Positions 23,816 through 34,753 of a DNA stretch of 64,000 nt are shown here, in pieces. This DNA is from Pelagibacteraceae bacterium AG-359-O02. GTDB lineage: Bacteria; Pseudomonadota; Alphaproteobacteria; Pelagibacterales; Pelagibacteraceae. The notes under the pieces are model-generated. The model was not told the DNA's origin. It did not search any database and saw only the letters and a program-made list of their open reading frames with translations. The stretch lies in assembly GCA_003280485.1 (NCBI GenBank), contig QCEU01000001.1, forward strand, positions 1-64,000, read 5' to 3'. The position numbers and the translations under genes are program-made. Within the stretch, counting starts at the first letter, position 1; every line of letters begins with the position of its first letter.

Positions 23816-25107
23816 TGATAACAAGATACTCTAGAAAAGAACTTACGGATATTTGGTCCGAATATAATAAATATCAAATCTGGTTAGATGTCGAGATTGC
23901 TGCAGCTGAAGGAATGGAAAAATTAGGAACTATTCCAAAAGGTGTAGCAAGCGCTGTTAGAAAAAAAGCTAAAATTAATGTTAAAAGAATTCATAATATT
24001 GAGGCGAAAGTAAAACACGATGTTATAGCTTTCTTGACCTCTGTTACCGAAAAAGTAGGTATTAAAGCAAGATATTTACACCAAGGAATGACCTCATCAG
24101 ATGTTGTAGACACAAGTTTTAATATTCAGTTAGTTCAATCTGGAAAGATTTTAATAAAGGATATTGATCAAATATTAAAAGTTTTAAAATCAAAAGCTAA
24201 AAAATATAAATTCACACCATGTATGGGTAGAAGTCATGGTATTCATGCAGAACCAATTACTTTTGGACTTAAATTAGCTTCATATTACGAGGAATTTAAG
24301 AGAAATAAAAAAAGATTAATTAGTGCAATAGATGAAATATCAACTTGTGCAATATCTGGTGCTGTTGGAACATTTGCCAATATTAATCCTAATGTGGAAA
24401 AACATGTTGCTAAAAAACTGGGATTAAAAGTTGAGCCAATATCTACACAAGTTATCCCAAGAGATAGACATGCTTATTATTTTTCAGTTTTAGGAATTAT
24501 AGCAGGATCAATTGAAAGAGTTTCAATTGAAATTAGACATTTACAAAGAACTGAAGTTTATGAATTGCAGGAATTTTTTTCAAAAAAACAAAAAGGCTCA
24601 AGTGCAATGCCACATAAAAAAAATCCAATATTGTCTGAAAACTTAACAGGATTAGCAAGAATGGTTAGAAGTCATACTATTCCAGCACTAGAAAATATTG
24701 CCCTTTGGCATGAAAGGGATATTTCACATTCAAGCGTTGAGAGAAATATTGGTCCAGATGCTAATATAACTTTAGATTTTGCATTAATAAGGTTAGCAAA
24801 CTTATTAGACAAGATGATCGTCTATCCAAAAAAAATGCTTAATAACCTTAATATTACAAAAGGTACCATTTTCTCCCAAGAGCTGATGTTAGAACTAACA
24901 AAATCAGGTTTGACTAGAGAAAACTCTTATAGATTAGTTCAAGCACATGCCAAAAATTGCATAGCAGATAATCTTAATCTTTTTGATGTTGTGATGAGTG
25001 ACAAAAACATTACATCTAGAATATCAAGCAAGAAAATGAAAAAAATATTTGATTATTCTTCACACTTTAAGAATGTTAATTTAATTTTTAATAGGGTTTT
25101 CAAATAA
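23815..25107 (+). CDS. purB: Adenylosuccinate lyase
   Basis: 430 aa; catalyses the fumarate-releasing steps on SAICAR and adenylosuccinate. The superfamily signature GSSAMPHKKNPI (near residue 262) is perfect, with TSSDVVDTS, GRSHGIHAEPITFG (catalytic His) and ERNIGPDA upstream and downstream. First purine gene of the run; 1-nt overlaps with map and purC indicate tight coupling. Confidence 0.97.
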   Translation: MITRYSRKELTDIWSEYNKYQIWLDVEIAAAEGMEKLGTIPKGVASAVRKKAKINVKRIHNIEAKVKHDVIAFLTSVTEKVGIKARYLHQGMTSSDVVDTSFNIQLVQSGKILIKDIDQILKVLKSKAKKYKFTPCMGRSHGIHAEPITFGLKLASYYEEFKRNKKRLISAIDEISTCAISGAVGTFANINPNVEKHVAKKLGLKVEPISTQVIPRDRHAYYFSVLGIIAGSIERVSIEIRHLQRTEVYELQEFFSKKQKGSSAMPHKKNPILSENLTGLARMVRSHTIPALENIALWHERDISHSSVERNIGPDANITLDFALIRLANLLDKMIVYPKKMLNNLNITKGTIFSQELMLELTKSGLTRENSYRLVQAHAKNCIADNLNLFDVVMSDKNITSRISSKKMKKIFDYSSHFKNVNLIFNRVFK

Positions 25108-25892
25108 TGAAAAAAGGTAAAAAGTTATACGAAGGTAAAGCTAAAATAATCTATGCTAGCAATGATAAAAATTTAGTAATTCAACATTTCAAAGATGATG
25201 CAACCGCTTTTAATAATCAAAAAAAAGATGTCATTGAAGGAAAAGGAATTTTAAACAACAGGATTTCAGAACATATTCTTACTCAATTAAGCAATGTTGG
25301 TATCAAAAATCATTTAGTAAAAAGACTTAATATGAGGGAACAACTTGTTAAGTTAGTGGAAATTATTCCAATTGAATTTGTTGTTAGAAATATTGCAACA
25401 GGTTCTTTGACAAAAAGATTGGGAATAGAGGATGGGACAGTGCTTGATTATCCACTAGTTGAATATTGCTTAAAAAATGATGATCTTGGAGATCCTCTTG
25501 TAAGCAGAGAACATATTTTAGCATTTAAATGGATGGATGTTTTCGAATTAGATTTTATTTATGAAGAAGTAAGAAGAATAAATGACTTTCTGCAAGGCAT
25601 GTTTAGAGGTGTTGGAATTAAATTAGTAGATTTTAAAGTTGAATTTGGAAGATTTGAAGCCAATGGCAAAAGAGAAATTATGTTAGCTGATGAAATTAGT
25701 CCTGATACTTGCAGACTTTGGGACATGAGAACAGATAAAAAACTAGATAAAGATAGATTTAGAAATAACCTTGGAAACTTAGTTGAAGCATACCAAGAAG
25801 TGGCGATTAGGCTTAACATATTACATGAACGATCAAATATAAGACCATTAACTTATCCTAAACCTAAAGCAGTAAAAATTAAGAAAAAATGA
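25107..25892 (+). CDS. purC: SAICAR synthetase (phosphoribosylaminoimidazole-succinocarboxamide synthase)
   Basis: 261 aa, opening KKLYEGKAKIIYASND with the ATP-binding glycine loop, then FKDDATAFNN, IPIEFVVRNIATGSL, and LADEISPDTCRLWD near residue 192, the characteristic PurC signature pair. It joins Asp to CAIR with ATP. Placed between purB and purS; overlaps purS by 4 nt. Confidence 0.97.
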   Translation: MKKGKKLYEGKAKIIYASNDKNLVIQHFKDDATAFNNQKKDVIEGKGILNNRISEHILTQLSNVGIKNHLVKRLNMREQLVKLVEIIPIEFVVRNIATGSLTKRLGIEDGTVLDYPLVEYCLKNDDLGDPLVSREHILAFKWMDVFELDFIYEEVRRINDFLQGMFRGVGIKLVDFKVEFGRFEANGKREIMLADEISPDTCRLWDMRTDKKLDKDRFRNNLGNLVEAYQEVAIRLNILHERSNIRPLTYPKPKAVKIKKK

Positions 25893-26122
25893 AAATAAAA
25901 GTAATAGTCACTTTAAAAAATGGAGTGCTAGATCCACAAGGTAAAGCAATTCAGCAAACTCTAAATGGAATGACTTTTGATAATGTTTCAGAGGTTAGAC
26001 AAGGTAAATATTTTGATATTGAGGTAAATGAGAGTGATGAAAATAAAGCTAAATCACAAGTAGAAGAAATGTGTAAAAAGCTTTTAGCAAACCTAGTTAT
26101 TGAGGATTATAAAATCTTGTAA
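25889..26122 (+). CDS. purS: FGAM synthase subunit PurS
   Basis: A 77-aa protein with the PurS pattern VTLKNGVLDPQGKAI, VSEVRQGKYFDIEV and a final LANLVIEDYKIL. PurS bridges the small PurL and the glutaminase PurQ in the three-part FGAM synthase; all three are adjacent here. Confidence 0.95.
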   Translation: MKIKVIVTLKNGVLDPQGKAIQQTLNGMTFDNVSEVRQGKYFDIEVNESDENKAKSQVEEMCKKLLANLVIEDYKIL

Positions 26123-26129
26123 CTACTGA

Positions 26130-26810
26130 ATGAAATCATCTGTAATTATATTCCCTGGTTCAAATTGTGATAGAGACATGGATGTGGCTTTGAAAAAATT
26201 TGGTTTTGAAAATGAAATGGTTTGGCATAATGATGCAGAAATACCTAAAAGTGATTTAATTGTTCTTCCAGGAGGTTTTTCTTACGGAGATTACCTTAGA
26301 TGTGGAAGTATTGCTGGAAAATCTAAGATTATTAAATCTGTAATCGATTTTGCAAATTCAGGGGGACTAGTTCTTGGGATTTGTAATGGTTTTCAGATTT
26401 TAACTGAGACGGGCCTACTTCCCGGAATACTCCAACAAAATAAATACTTAAACTTTATTTGCAAAAATGTTTTCGTAAAAATTAAAAATAAAGATAACAA
26501 ATATTTTAAAAAAATTAAAAAAGAAATTTTAGAACTCCATATTGCTCACAACGAAGGAAATTATTTTTGCTCAAAAGATGAGTTAAAATCAATTGAAGAT
26601 AATGGTCAAATTGCTGTTACTTATTGTGACCATAAAGGAAATGATGATGAAAAAAATAATCCAAACGGCGCCTTAAAAAATATAGCTGGAATATTTAATA
26701 AAGATAAAAATATTTTAGGTATGATGCCTCATCCAGAGAGAATGATTGATCCATTTCTTTCAGGTGAAGATGGATCATTATTTTTTGAGAATTTAATTGA
26801 AAGTTTATAA
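26130..26810 (+). CDS. purQ: FGAM synthase glutaminase subunit PurQ
   Basis: 226-aa class I glutamine amidotransferase. [11 protein letters not shown] opens the protein, [14 protein letters not shown] is the oxyanion region, GICNGFQIL (near residue 84-92) holds the nucleophilic Cys, and GMMPHPER the catalytic His/Glu. It supplies ammonia to PurL. Overlaps purL by 1 nt (TAATG). Confidence 0.97.
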   Translation: MKSSVIIFPGSNCDRDMDVALKKFGFENEMVWHNDAEIPKSDLIVLPGGFSYGDYLRCGSIAGKSKIIKSVIDFANSGGLVLGICNGFQILTETGLLPGILQQNKYLNFICKNVFVKIKNKDNKYFKKIKKEILELHIAHNEGNYFCSKDELKSIEDNGQIAVTYCDHKGNDDEKNNPNGALKNIAGIFNKDKNILGMMPHPERMIDPFLSGEDGSLFFENLIESL

Positions 26811-29005
26811 TGGTTGAAGTTAACGAAAAAATAGCAATTGAGCATGGATTAAAAAGTGATGAATATAAGAAAATCTGTGATCTTTTAAAAAGAACACCAA
26901 ATATTACTGAATTAGGTATTTTTTCTGCAATGTGGAATGAGCACTGCTCTTACAAATCATCCAGAAGACATTTAAAAAAATTACACACCAAAGGTGAACA
27001 GGTAATTCAGGGTCCAGGAGAAAATGCTGGAGTTGTAGATATTGAAGACAATGATGCAATTGTATTTAAAATAGAAAGTCATAACCATCCTTCATTTATT
27101 GAGCCCTATCAAGGGGCAGCTACAGGTGTTGGTGGGATTATGAGAGATGTATTCACAATGGGTGCCAGACCCATTGCAAATTTAAACTCTATTCATTTTG
27201 GCTCACCAGACCATGAAAAAACAAGAAATCTATTAAGAGGAGTGGTTAAAGGGATTGGTGGATATGGTAACTGTATTGGTGTCCCAACAATAGCTGGTCA
27301 AACTTGCTTTGATGAATCTTATAATGGAAATATTTTAGTAAACGCAATGACATTGGGTTTGGTTAATAAAAATAAAATATTTTATTCAAAAGCTGCTGGA
27401 ATTAACAAACCAGTAATCTATGTTGGCTCAAAAACAGGAAGAGATGGGATACATGGAGCAAGTATGGCATCTGCTATTTTTGATGACAAAATAGAAGAAA
27501 AAAAACCTACTGTTCAAGTTGGTGATCCATTCACAGAAAAACTTCTTCTTGAGGCTTGTCTTGAACTAATGGCTGGGAAATCAATAATATCAATTCAAGA
27601 TATGGGTGCTGCAGGTTTGACATCATCTAGTATTGAAATGGCATCTAAAGGTGATTTGGGTATTGAAATAGATTTAACAAAAGTTCCTTGTAGAGAGGAA
27701 AATATGACACCTTACGAGATAATGCTATCAGAAAGCCAAGAGAGGATGCTTATAGTTTTAGAGGAAGGAAAAGAAAATGATGCAAAAAAAATATTTGATA
27801 AGTGGAACTTAGACTTTGCAGTAATTGGAAAAACAACAAGTAGTAAAAATATTGAATTGTTTTTCAATAATGAAAAAGTTGCTGAAATTCCAATTGATTT
27901 TTTAGCGGAGAATGCACCTATGTACGATCGAAAATGGATAAAAGCAAAACTTCCAAAAGAAAATAAATTTTCAAAAGATCAATTTAAACCTTTAAAACTT
28001 AGTGATTGTTTAAACAAAGTTTTAATTGATCCAAATATTGCAGATAAAGAATGGATTTGGGACCAGTATGATCATACAGTTATGGGCGACACTATACAAA
28101 AACCTGGAGGGAATGCAGGAGTTGTTAGAGTTCATGGCACAAACAAAGCTGTTGCTGCATCTGTAGACTCATCAGCAACTTATTGTCATGCACACCCATT
28201 AACGGGAGGTAAACAAGTAGTTTGTGAAAGCTGGAGAAATATCATTTCTGTAGGTGCAAAACCAATAGCAATTACAAATTGCCTTAATTTTGGTAATCCA
28301 GAAAAGGAGAAAAATATGGGTGAATTTGTTGAATGTGTTGAAGGTATTGCTGAGGCATCTAAATATTTAAATTACCCAGTAGTTTCAGGAAATGTCTCTT
28401 TTTATAATGAAACAAAAGATAAAGGAATTAAGCCCACACCCTCAATTGGAGGTATAGGACTATTATCTAACTACAAAAAGATGATGACAATGGAATTAAA
28501 AAATGAAGGTAATTATCTTTTCGTAATTGGTAAAACTGAGGGACACTTAGATCAATCAATATTTGCAAGAAATATATTATCTGAATTTAATGGTCCTCCA
28601 CCAGAAGTTAACTTATTCAACGAAAAACAAAATGGAATGAGTGTTTTAAATTTAAAAAATAGAAATTTAATAGAAACCTGTCATGACGTGTCTTTAGGAG
28701 GAATTTTAACTGCTATATCTAAAATGGGTATAAAGAGTGGTAAAGGTGTAAAATTATTTCCTTTAGAGGGCTTAGTAAATAAATTTGAGTATTTTTTTGG
28801 TGAGGATCAAGGAAGATATATAATTGAAATTAAACCTGAAAATTTAGAAAATGTTGAAAATATGCTTAAAAAGGACTCCATTCATTTTGATAAATTAGGT
28901 TTAGTGGAAGGTGATAAAATTACATATGAAAATGATATAAAATTATCAATTGACGATATCAAAGAAGGCTATAAAAAATGGCTAAAGGAATATATGGTTA
29001 ACTAA
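26810..29005 (+). CDS. purL: FGAM synthase subunit PurL (small form)
   Basis: 731 aa, the length of the small PurL that works with PurS and Pur[36 protein letters not shown] and [11 protein letters not shown] give the first AIRS-like half; [25 protein letters not shown] and [10 protein letters not shown] the second. It makes FGAM from FGAR with ATP and ammonia. The 1-nt overlap with the BolA gene continues the operon. Confidence 0.97.
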   Translation: MVEVNEKIAIEHGLKSDEYKKICDLLKRTPNITELGIFSAMWNEHCSYKSSRRHLKKLHTKGEQVIQGPGENAGVVDIEDNDAIVFKIESHNHPSFIEPYQGAATGVGGIMRDVFTMGARPIANLNSIHFGSPDHEKTRNLLRGVVKGIGGYGNCIGVPTIAGQTCFDESYNGNILVNAMTLGLVNKNKIFYSKAAGINKPVIYVGSKTGRDGIHGASMASAIFDDKIEEKKPTVQVGDPFTEKLLLEACLELMAGKSIISIQDMGAAGLTSSSIEMASKGDLGIEIDLTKVPCREENMTPYEIMLSESQERMLIVLEEGKENDAKKIFDKWNLDFAVIGKTTSSKNIELFFNNEKVAEIPIDFLAENAPMYDRKWIKAKLPKENKFSKDQFKPLKLSDCLNKVLIDPNIADKEWIWDQYDHTVMGDTIQKPGGNAGVVRVHGTNKAVAASVDSSATYCHAHPLTGGKQVVCESWRNIISVGAKPIAITNCLNFGNPEKEKNMGEFVECVEGIAEASKYLNYPVVSGNVSFYNETKDKGIKPTPSIGGIGLLSNYKKMMTMELKNEGNYLFVIGKTEGHLDQSIFARNILSEFNGPPPEVNLFNEKQNGMSVLNLKNRNLIETCHDVSLGGILTAISKMGIKSGKGVKLFPLEGLVNKFEYFFGEDQGRYIIEIKPENLENVENMLKKDSIHFDKLGLVEGDKITYENDIKLSIDDIKEGYKKWLKEYMVN

Positions 29006-29235
29006 TGGCAATGGATTTAAAAGAAATTGAAAGCTTAATAAAAGAGGCATTACCAGATGCTAAGATAGAAATTCAGGATCTTGCAGGAGATGGTAATCAC
29101 TACTCAGCTACAGTAATTTCGTCGCAATTTGCAGGAAAGAGTAAAATTCAACAACACAAAATGGTATATAATTCACTCAAAGGAAAAATGGGCAACGAAT
29201 TACATGCACTAGCAGTTAAAACAAAGGAGAACTAA
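29005..29235 (+). CDS. BolA-family protein
   Basis: The 76-aa protein has the BolA pattern: IESLIKEALPDAKIEIQDLAGDGNHY, the conserved invariant loop H(Y)SATVIS, and LKGKMGNELHALAVKT with the C-terminal His. The DLAGDGNHY motif resembles IbaG/BolA2-type members that share a [2Fe-2S] cluster with a CGFS glutaredoxin, which is the next gene. Confidence 0.92.
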   Translation: MAMDLKEIESLIKEALPDAKIEIQDLAGDGNHYSATVISSQFAGKSKIQQHKMVYNSLKGKMGNELHALAVKTKEN

Positions 29236-29574
29236 ATGGATAATCAAACAAATGAATTAATTAATAATGAAATTAAAAGTAACGAAGTTTGCTTGTTCAT
29301 GAAAGGAACACCAGACGCCCCTCAGTGTGGATTTTCTATGGCTGTTACAAATATATTAAAAATGCTAGAGGTGAATTTTAAAGGTGTGAATGTTTTAGCT
29401 GATCAAAATCTTAGAGAAGGAATTAAAGTTTATAGTGATTGGCCTACAATCCCACAGCTATATGTAAAAAATGAATTCATTGGTGGATGTGATATTGTTA
29501 AAGAAATGTACGAAAGTGGAGAATTAGCAAAACTGCTGGAAGATAACGGAATAGAATTTAAAAAGAAAAGCTAA
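29236..29574 (+). CDS. grxD: Monothiol CGFS glutaredoxin (Grx4 type)
   Basis: 112 aa. LFMKGTPDAPQCGFSMAVTNIL places the CGFS cluster-binding motif near residue 33, with SDWPTIPQLYVKNEFIGGCDIV supplying the TIP and GG(C)D glutathione contacts. It carries and transfers [2Fe-2S] clusters, usually with a BolA partner such as the gene immediately upstream. Last gene of the operon, convergent with rpsD. Confidence 0.96.
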   Translation: MDNQTNELINNEIKSNEVCLFMKGTPDAPQCGFSMAVTNILKMLEVNFKGVNVLADQNLREGIKVYSDWPTIPQLYVKNEFIGGCDIVKEMYESGELAKLLEDNGIEFKKKS

Positions 29575-29599
29575 GGTTATTTTAAGTCTTATAGATTTA

Positions 29600-30217
29600 T
29601 TATCTAGAATAATACTCAATTACAAGGTTAGGTTCCATTACAACAGGATAAGGAACTTCTTCAAATTTTGGAATTCTTACAAATTTAACTTTTTTATTTT
29701 TTTCATCTAATTGTAAATACTCAGGAACTTCTCTTTCTTTGTTAGCAAGAGCTATATCTATCAAAGCTAATTGTTTAGACTTGTCTCTTATTTCAATACT
29801 ATCTTCCTCTTTTACTTGATAGCTAGAGATATTAACTTTTTTACCGTTAACTCTAACGTGTCCATGGTTAATTAATTGTCTAGATGAAAAAATAGTATTT
29901 GATAATTTTGATCTATAAATTACTGCATCTAACCTTCTCTCAAGTAAACCAATTAAATTTTCTGCAGTATCACCTTTTTTCATAATGGCTTTCTTATATA
30001 CATTTCGAAACTGTCTTTCATTCATATTACCATAGTAGCATTTAAGTTTTTGTTTAGCTTGAAGTTGAATACCATAATCTGATGGTTTAGATGATTTTGT
30101 TTGTCCGTGTTGCCCTGGAGGATATGCTCTAGTGTTAAAAGGACTTTTAGGCCTACCCCATAAATTTACTTTAAGTCTTCTATCTACTTTATGTTTTGAG
30201 TTTAATCGTTTTGTCAT
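29600..30217 (-). CDS. rpsD: 30S ribosomal protein S4
   Basis: 205 aa. RRLKVNLWGRPKSP, YPPGQHGQ and the S4 RNA-binding domain RLDAVIYRS...SSRQLINHGHVRVNGKKVNI identify S4, a primary 16S-binding protein that nucleates the small subunit. Stands alone with rRNA methyltransferase gene trmJ upstream, 43 nt away. Length and motifs fit the alphaproteobacterial form. Confidence 0.98.
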   Translation of the reverse strand: MTKRLNSKHKVDRRLKVNLWGRPKSPFNTRAYPPGQHGQTKSSKPSDYGIQLQAKQKLKCYYGNMNERQFRNVYKKAIMKKGDTAENLIGLLERRLDAVIYRSKLSNTIFSSRQLINHGHVRVNGKKVNISSYQVKEEDSIEIRDKSKQLALIDIALANKEREVPEYLQLDEKNKKVKFVRIPKFEEVPYPVVMEPNLVIEYYSR

Positions 30218-30260
30218 ATTGTGGTAATGGGGTTTATAGACATCAAATTATTTTTGTCAA

Positions 30261-30974
30261 TCAAGCTTTTTTAGTTAGACCGGCAAATACGCTTGATAAA
30301 ATGCGTATTTCTTTTTTAGAGAGTTCCATTTTATAAAAAATACTTCGTAAATTTTCTATCATAATAGGTTTTTTAGCCTTTTGTTTAAAAAAATTTTGGT
30401 TTTCTAGAGTAGATAGACAGAAGTTAAGCATACTAGATATTTCCTTCTTAGTAGCTGCTTGTATTTTTTTTGACTTTTTAAAATTAACTTTATTTATTGA
30501 GATTAAGTATGAAACTGTTTGAGCTACAATTACTACGCTATGTGATAAATTTAGTGATCTAAATTTACTATTACTTGGAATTTGTAAAGTATAATCAGCA
30601 TAACTTACCTCGTTATTTGTCAGTCCTGAAGCTTCGGAACCAAATAAAAAACTCACTTTCTTTGTAAAGTTTATTTTTTTTAGATCATCTAATGAAATAT
30701 GCTTGATATTTTTATTTCTAAATCTTGCTGAAGTTGCAATTAAAATATCAGTTTTGGCTAATGATTTTTCTAAATTTGAATAAACTTTAGTTTTTTTTAT
30801 TATATCTCTGGCTCCAACAGAAGTTGCTATAATTTTGTCATTTGGGAATATTGGTTTTGGATCTATTACTGATAAATTCTTGAAACCAAAATTTTTTATA
30901 GCCCTTGCACATAACCCTATGTTTTCAGATAGCTGAGGCTTGTGAAGAATAAATGAAATATTATTGAAATTCAT
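30261..30974 (-). CDS. trmJ: TrmJ-type tRNA 2'-O-methyltransferase (SpoU family)
   Basis: 237 aa with LHKPQLSENIGLCARAIKNFGF at the N-terminus, VSFLFGSEASGLTNNEVSYAD in the middle and SLNLSHSVVIVAQ as the third knot motif; the IP..SKFRSLNLS stretch is typical of TrmJ, which methylates position 32 of tRNAs. A C-terminal helical extension follows. Overlaps the citramalate synthase gene by 1 nt. Confidence 0.85.
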   Translation of the reverse strand: MNFNNISFILHKPQLSENIGLCARAIKNFGFKNLSVIDPKPIFPNDKIIATSVGARDIIKKTKVYSNLEKSLAKTDILIATSARFRNKNIKHISLDDLKKINFTKKVSFLFGSEASGLTNNEVSYADYTLQIPSNSKFRSLNLSHSVVIVAQTVSYLISINKVNFKKSKKIQAATKKEISSMLNFCLSTLENQNFFKQKAKKPIMIENLRSIFYKMELSKKEIRILSSVFAGLTKKA

Positions 30975-32572
30975 TAAGCACTTGCTGGTGCATTATCTTT
31001 AAATAACTTATAATCAAGACTATCTATTAATGCTTTAAATGAAGCATCAATAATATTTGGTGATACACCTATTGTAAACCAATTCTTACCTTGAGAGTCT
31101 GTGCTTTCAATTGAAACTCTAGTCACGGCTTCTGTTCCTGTATTTAATATTCTTACTTTATAATCAACTAATCTTAAATCTTTAAGATAATCAGAATATT
31201 TAGAGATCTTTTTTATGTTGTTTCTAATTGCATTATCAAGAGCATTTACTGGGCCATTACCCTCACCTTCACAAACAATTGTTTCCCCATCGACTTCTAA
31301 TTCAGCTTTAGCTGATGAAACAATTTCTCCAGATGAATTTTTCTTAACAGATACATCGTAAGCTTTAATGATTAGATACCTTGGAATTTCTCCTACAATT
31401 CTTCTAGCTAATAATTCAAACGAAGCATCTGCACCATCATAACTATAACCAATAAATTCTCTTCCTTTAACCTCTTCTAAGAGTTGTTTTATTTTTGGAT
31501 CATTTTTTTCTATGCAAATTCCTATTGTTTCTAATCTAGACAAAATATTTGATTGCCCAGCTTGATCTGAAACAACAATATTTCTTGTATTTCCAACTTC
31601 TTTGGGATCAATGTGTTCATAAGTTTTTGGATCCTTTTGTACAGCCGAAACATGCATTCCACCTTTATGCGAAAATGCTGCAGCTCCAACATAAGGTAAA
31701 TGTTTATTTGGTTTTCTATTTAAAATTTCATCTAAAAGTCTGGAGCATTGTGTAAGATGTTTAATATTCTCATTATTTATATTTATTTCATAATTATTAG
31801 AAAATTCGTGTTTTAAATATAAAGATGGAATTAGTGACATTAAATTAGCATTGCCACATCTTTCTCCTAAACCATTAATAGTTCCCTGCACTTGTCTAAC
31901 ACCAGCTTGAATTGCAACTAATGAATTAGCAACGGCATTTTCTGTATCATTGTGTGCATGAATACCTAAATTTTTACCTGGAATGTGTTTTGACACATCT
32001 GCAACTATTTTAGATATTTCATGAGGCAATGTTCCACCATTAGTATCGCAAAGAACAATCCACCTCGCTCCTTGGTCAAATGCAGATTTAATACAACTTA
32101 AAGCATATTCTTTATTTGATTTATAACCATCAAAAAAATGTTCAGCATCAAACATAAATTCTTTTCCAGAATTAATAATGTGTTTTGCACTTTCACTAAT
32201 ATTTTTAAGATTTTGCTCTTTTGATATACCCAAAGCAACATCAACATGAAAATCCCAAGATTTACCAAACAAACAAATTGAATTTGCTTTAGAATTTATT
32301 AATGACGAAATCATTGGATCATTTTCAGCACTGTGATCAGACTTCTTAGTCATCCCAAAAGCAGTTAATATTGAATTTTTAAAAGAATGTTTTTTATTAA
32401 AAAATTCTGTATCTGTTGGATTTGCTCCTGGCCAACCACCTTCTATATAGTCTACTCCTAGATTATCTAATGCTACTGAGATTTTTTCTTTATCATCTAA
32501 AGAGAAATCAACTCCTTGTGTCTGTGCACCGTCACGTAAAGTAGTATCAAAAATATATATTTTATCTGTCAT
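30974..32572 (-). CDS. cimA: Citramalate synthase (CimA-type)
   Basis: 532 aa. TLRDGAQTQGVDFSLDDK and VDYIEGGWPGANPTDTEFF mark the CimA branch, not LeuA; HAHNDTENAVANSL is the metal-binding HxH region, and NGLGERCGNANL follows. The C-terminal ~130 residues form the LeuA-type regulatory domain. It condenses acetyl-CoA and pyruvate to citramalate, feeding threonine-independent isoleucine synthesis. Overlaps trmJ and cysS by 1 nt each. Confidence 0.93.
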   Translation of the reverse strand: MTDKIYIFDTTLRDGAQTQGVDFSLDDKEKISVALDNLGVDYIEGGWPGANPTDTEFFNKKHSFKNSILTAFGMTKKSDHSAENDPMISSLINSKANSICLFGKSWDFHVDVALGISKEQNLKNISESAKHIINSGKEFMFDAEHFFDGYKSNKEYALSCIKSAFDQGARWIVLCDTNGGTLPHEISKIVADVSKHIPGKNLGIHAHNDTENAVANSLVAIQAGVRQVQGTINGLGERCGNANLMSLIPSLYLKHEFSNNYEININNENIKHLTQCSRLLDEILNRKPNKHLPYVGAAAFSHKGGMHVSAVQKDPKTYEHIDPKEVGNTRNIVVSDQAGQSNILSRLETIGICIEKNDPKIKQLLEEVKGREFIGYSYDGADASFELLARRIVGEIPRYLIIKAYDVSVKKNSSGEIVSSAKAELEVDGETIVCEGEGNGPVNALDNAIRNNIKKISKYSDYLKDLRLVDYKVRILNTGTEAVTRVSIESTDSQGKNWFTIGVSPNIIDASFKALIDSLDYKLFKDNAPASA

Positions 32573-33933
32573 TATTTAAATTTCCACGAGGTTTTACCAT
32601 CTTTATCTTCTATTTGAACTCCTTTTTCCAAAAGCTCATTACGGATTTTATCTGCTAATTCGTAATTTTTGTCATCTCTAGCCTTATTTCTTTCTTTAAT
32701 TTTTGATTCAATTAATTCTTTGCTTAAAGTAGATTTATTTTTTTTAAAATTATTCCATTCTTCTTTAGTTTCAGTTAACAGTCCTGCAAAATTACATGCT
32801 GATACAAATACTTTTTTATCTTCTAAATTCCCTGATTGTGATTTTTCATATAGTTTATGAAGGTTAGCTATATACTTTGGTGTATTTAAATCATCGTATA
32901 AAGGATAAAGATCATCATCAGAGATTAGTTTAGGTTTATCTAATTTAATATAGCCGTTGTACCATTTATCAATTGTTTTCTGACTTTCTTCTAAAAGTTT
33001 ATCATTCCAATCTAATGGCTGTCTATAATGTGCACTCAAAAGAGCTAATCTTAAAACCTGACCATTAACATTTTCTTTAAAATCTCTTATTTTTAAAATA
33101 TTACCTTGTGACTTAGACATTTTTTCATTTGATTGCGTAATAAATCCATTGTGAACCCAATAATTAGAAAAAGTTTCAGTTCCGTTGGCACAACATGATT
33201 GTGCAATTTCATTATCATGGTGTGGAAATAATAAATCTCTACCACCTCCATGAATATCAAATTTATCACCAAGATATTTTTTTGACATTGCTGAACATTC
33301 TAAATGCCAGCCCGGTCTACCCTTTCCCCAAGGAGATGCCCAACATGGCTCATCTTCGTTTGAGGGTTTCCATAATACAAAATCTTCAGCATTTTTCTTG
33401 TTACTTGATACCTCTATTCTAGATCCAGATATTAAATCATCTATTTTTTTATTAGATAATTTTCCATAATCTTTGAATTTATTAACTTCAAAATAGACAT
33501 GATTCTCACTTTCATATGCAAAACCTTTTTCAATTAAAATTCTGATCATCTCTATCATCTCTTTAATGTTTTCTGTTGCTTTGGGTTGAAAGCTAGGTTT
33601 TTCACAAATAAGATAATTACAATCTTCTTGAAAATTATTGTTAATTTTAGTGGTAAGATCTTTGATTGAGATTTTTTTCTCTTTTGCGGATCGTATTATT
33701 TTATCATCAATATCTGTAATATTTCTTACATATGTAACTTTGTCATTACCATATTTGCACTTTAGTACTTTAAAAAGTAAATCAAATACAACCAATGGTC
33801 TTGCATTACCTATATGTGGATCATCATAAACTGTTGGGCCACAAACATACATTTTGATATTATTTATATCAATTGGTTGGAATTTTTCTTTTTTTCCACC
33901 ATAGCTATTTGTTAAAAAAATATCTTTATTCAT
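32572..33933 (-). CDS. cysS: Cysteinyl-tRNA synthetase
   Basis: 453 aa class I synthetase. [17 protein letters not shown] carries the zinc Cys and the HIGH-like HIGN motif; [19 protein letters not shown] (zinc ligands) and KMSKSQGN (KMSKS) follow. A C-terminal helical anticodon domain ends with GKTSWKFK. Length is typical. Confidence 0.97.
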   Translation of the reverse strand: MNKDIFLTNSYGGKKEKFQPIDINNIKMYVCGPTVYDDPHIGNARPLVVFDLLFKVLKCKYGNDKVTYVRNITDIDDKIIRSAKEKKISIKDLTTKINNNFQEDCNYLICEKPSFQPKATENIKEMIEMIRILIEKGFAYESENHVYFEVNKFKDYGKLSNKKIDDLISGSRIEVSSNKKNAEDFVLWKPSNEDEPCWASPWGKGRPGWHLECSAMSKKYLGDKFDIHGGGRDLLFPHHDNEIAQSCCANGTETFSNYWVHNGFITQSNEKMSKSQGNILKIRDFKENVNGQVLRLALLSAHYRQPLDWNDKLLEESQKTIDKWYNGYIKLDKPKLISDDDLYPLYDDLNTPKYIANLHKLYEKSQSGNLEDKKVFVSACNFAGLLTETKEEWNNFKKNKSTLSKELIESKIKERNKARDDKNYELADKIRNELLEKGVQIEDKDGKTSWKFK

Positions 33934-33956
33934 TTTTCTAGGAATATACTTAAATT

Positions 33957-33974
33957 ATAGATTTGTGAATCTAT
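33957..33974. repeat. 7-bp perfect inverted repeat between nadE and cysS
   Basis: ATAGATT (33957-33963), a 4-nt loop and AATCTAT (33968-33974) fill the gap between the two minus-strand genes. It is not followed by a T-run on the minus strand, so it may be an mRNA-processing or protective hairpin, not a terminator. Confidence 0.35.
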
Positions 33975-33978
33975 TTGA

Positions 33979-34716
33979 TTAGTTAGGAATCTTACAAACT
34001 GGAATAGGATCCATTTTATGCAAGTTTGCGTTTCTTATTTGGATATATTTTTCTCTATTTTTTGAATTTTCATTTTCCATTGCTTCTTCAAGTTCTTTAT
34101 AACTTAAACCTAATTGGCCTTCATCAGTTCTGCCGTCATCCCACAAACCATCAGTTGGGGGAGCATCTATAATCTCTTGTAAAATATTTAACTCTTTACC
34201 TAATTGCCAAACTTCTGTTTTATTACAATCAGCTATTGGTGATATATCAACTCCACCATCACCGTACTTTGTGTAAAAACCTACACCAAAGTCTTCAACT
34301 TTATTTCCAGTACCAACCACTATTCCATTGTTTGCTGCAGCAACCTGATAAAGAGTAGTCATCCTTAATCTCGCTCTAGAGTTTGCCATTCCATGCAAAC
34401 TATTAAAATCTTTTAATGTATTTTCGAATGTAGAAAAAAGGCTATCAAGCTCTACTGTAATACCTTCAACATTTTTAAAATTTTGTTTTAACCACTCTTG
34501 ATGCTTTAAACTTAAATCATGTTGTGCACTTTTTTGTTTTATTGGCATAGATAAAACAATAGTTTTAAGTCCTGTCATCGCACTTAATGTGCTTGAAACA
34601 GACGAATCTATTCCACCTGATATTCCAATTACTAAAGACTCGGCTTTTTTTGGCATTGAATTAACGTAATTCAATATCCAGTCTTTGATGAATGTTACTT
34701 TTTGGTTTGGATCCAT
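33979..34716 (-). CDS. nadE: NAD synthetase, ammonia-dependent form
   Basis: 245 aa, with the PP-loop SLVIGISGGIDSSVSS near residue 25, VGTGNKVEDFGVGFYTKYGDGGVDISPIADC in the middle and PTDGLWDDGRTDEGQLG near the end. The nitrilase-like glutaminase domain is absent, so ammonia is the expected N donor. It converts deamido-NAD to NAD. Confidence 0.95.
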   Translation of the reverse strand: MDPNQKVTFIKDWILNYVNSMPKKAESLVIGISGGIDSSVSSTLSAMTGLKTIVLSMPIKQKSAQHDLSLKHQEWLKQNFKNVEGITVELDSLFSTFENTLKDFNSLHGMANSRARLRMTTLYQVAAANNGIVVGTGNKVEDFGVGFYTKYGDGGVDISPIADCNKTEVWQLGKELNILQEIIDAPPTDGLWDDGRTDEGQLGLSYKELEEAMENENSKNREKYIQIRNANLHKMDPIPVCKIPN

Positions 34717-34753
34717 AATTAAAATATAATAATTAATTTAAAAAATTAAATGA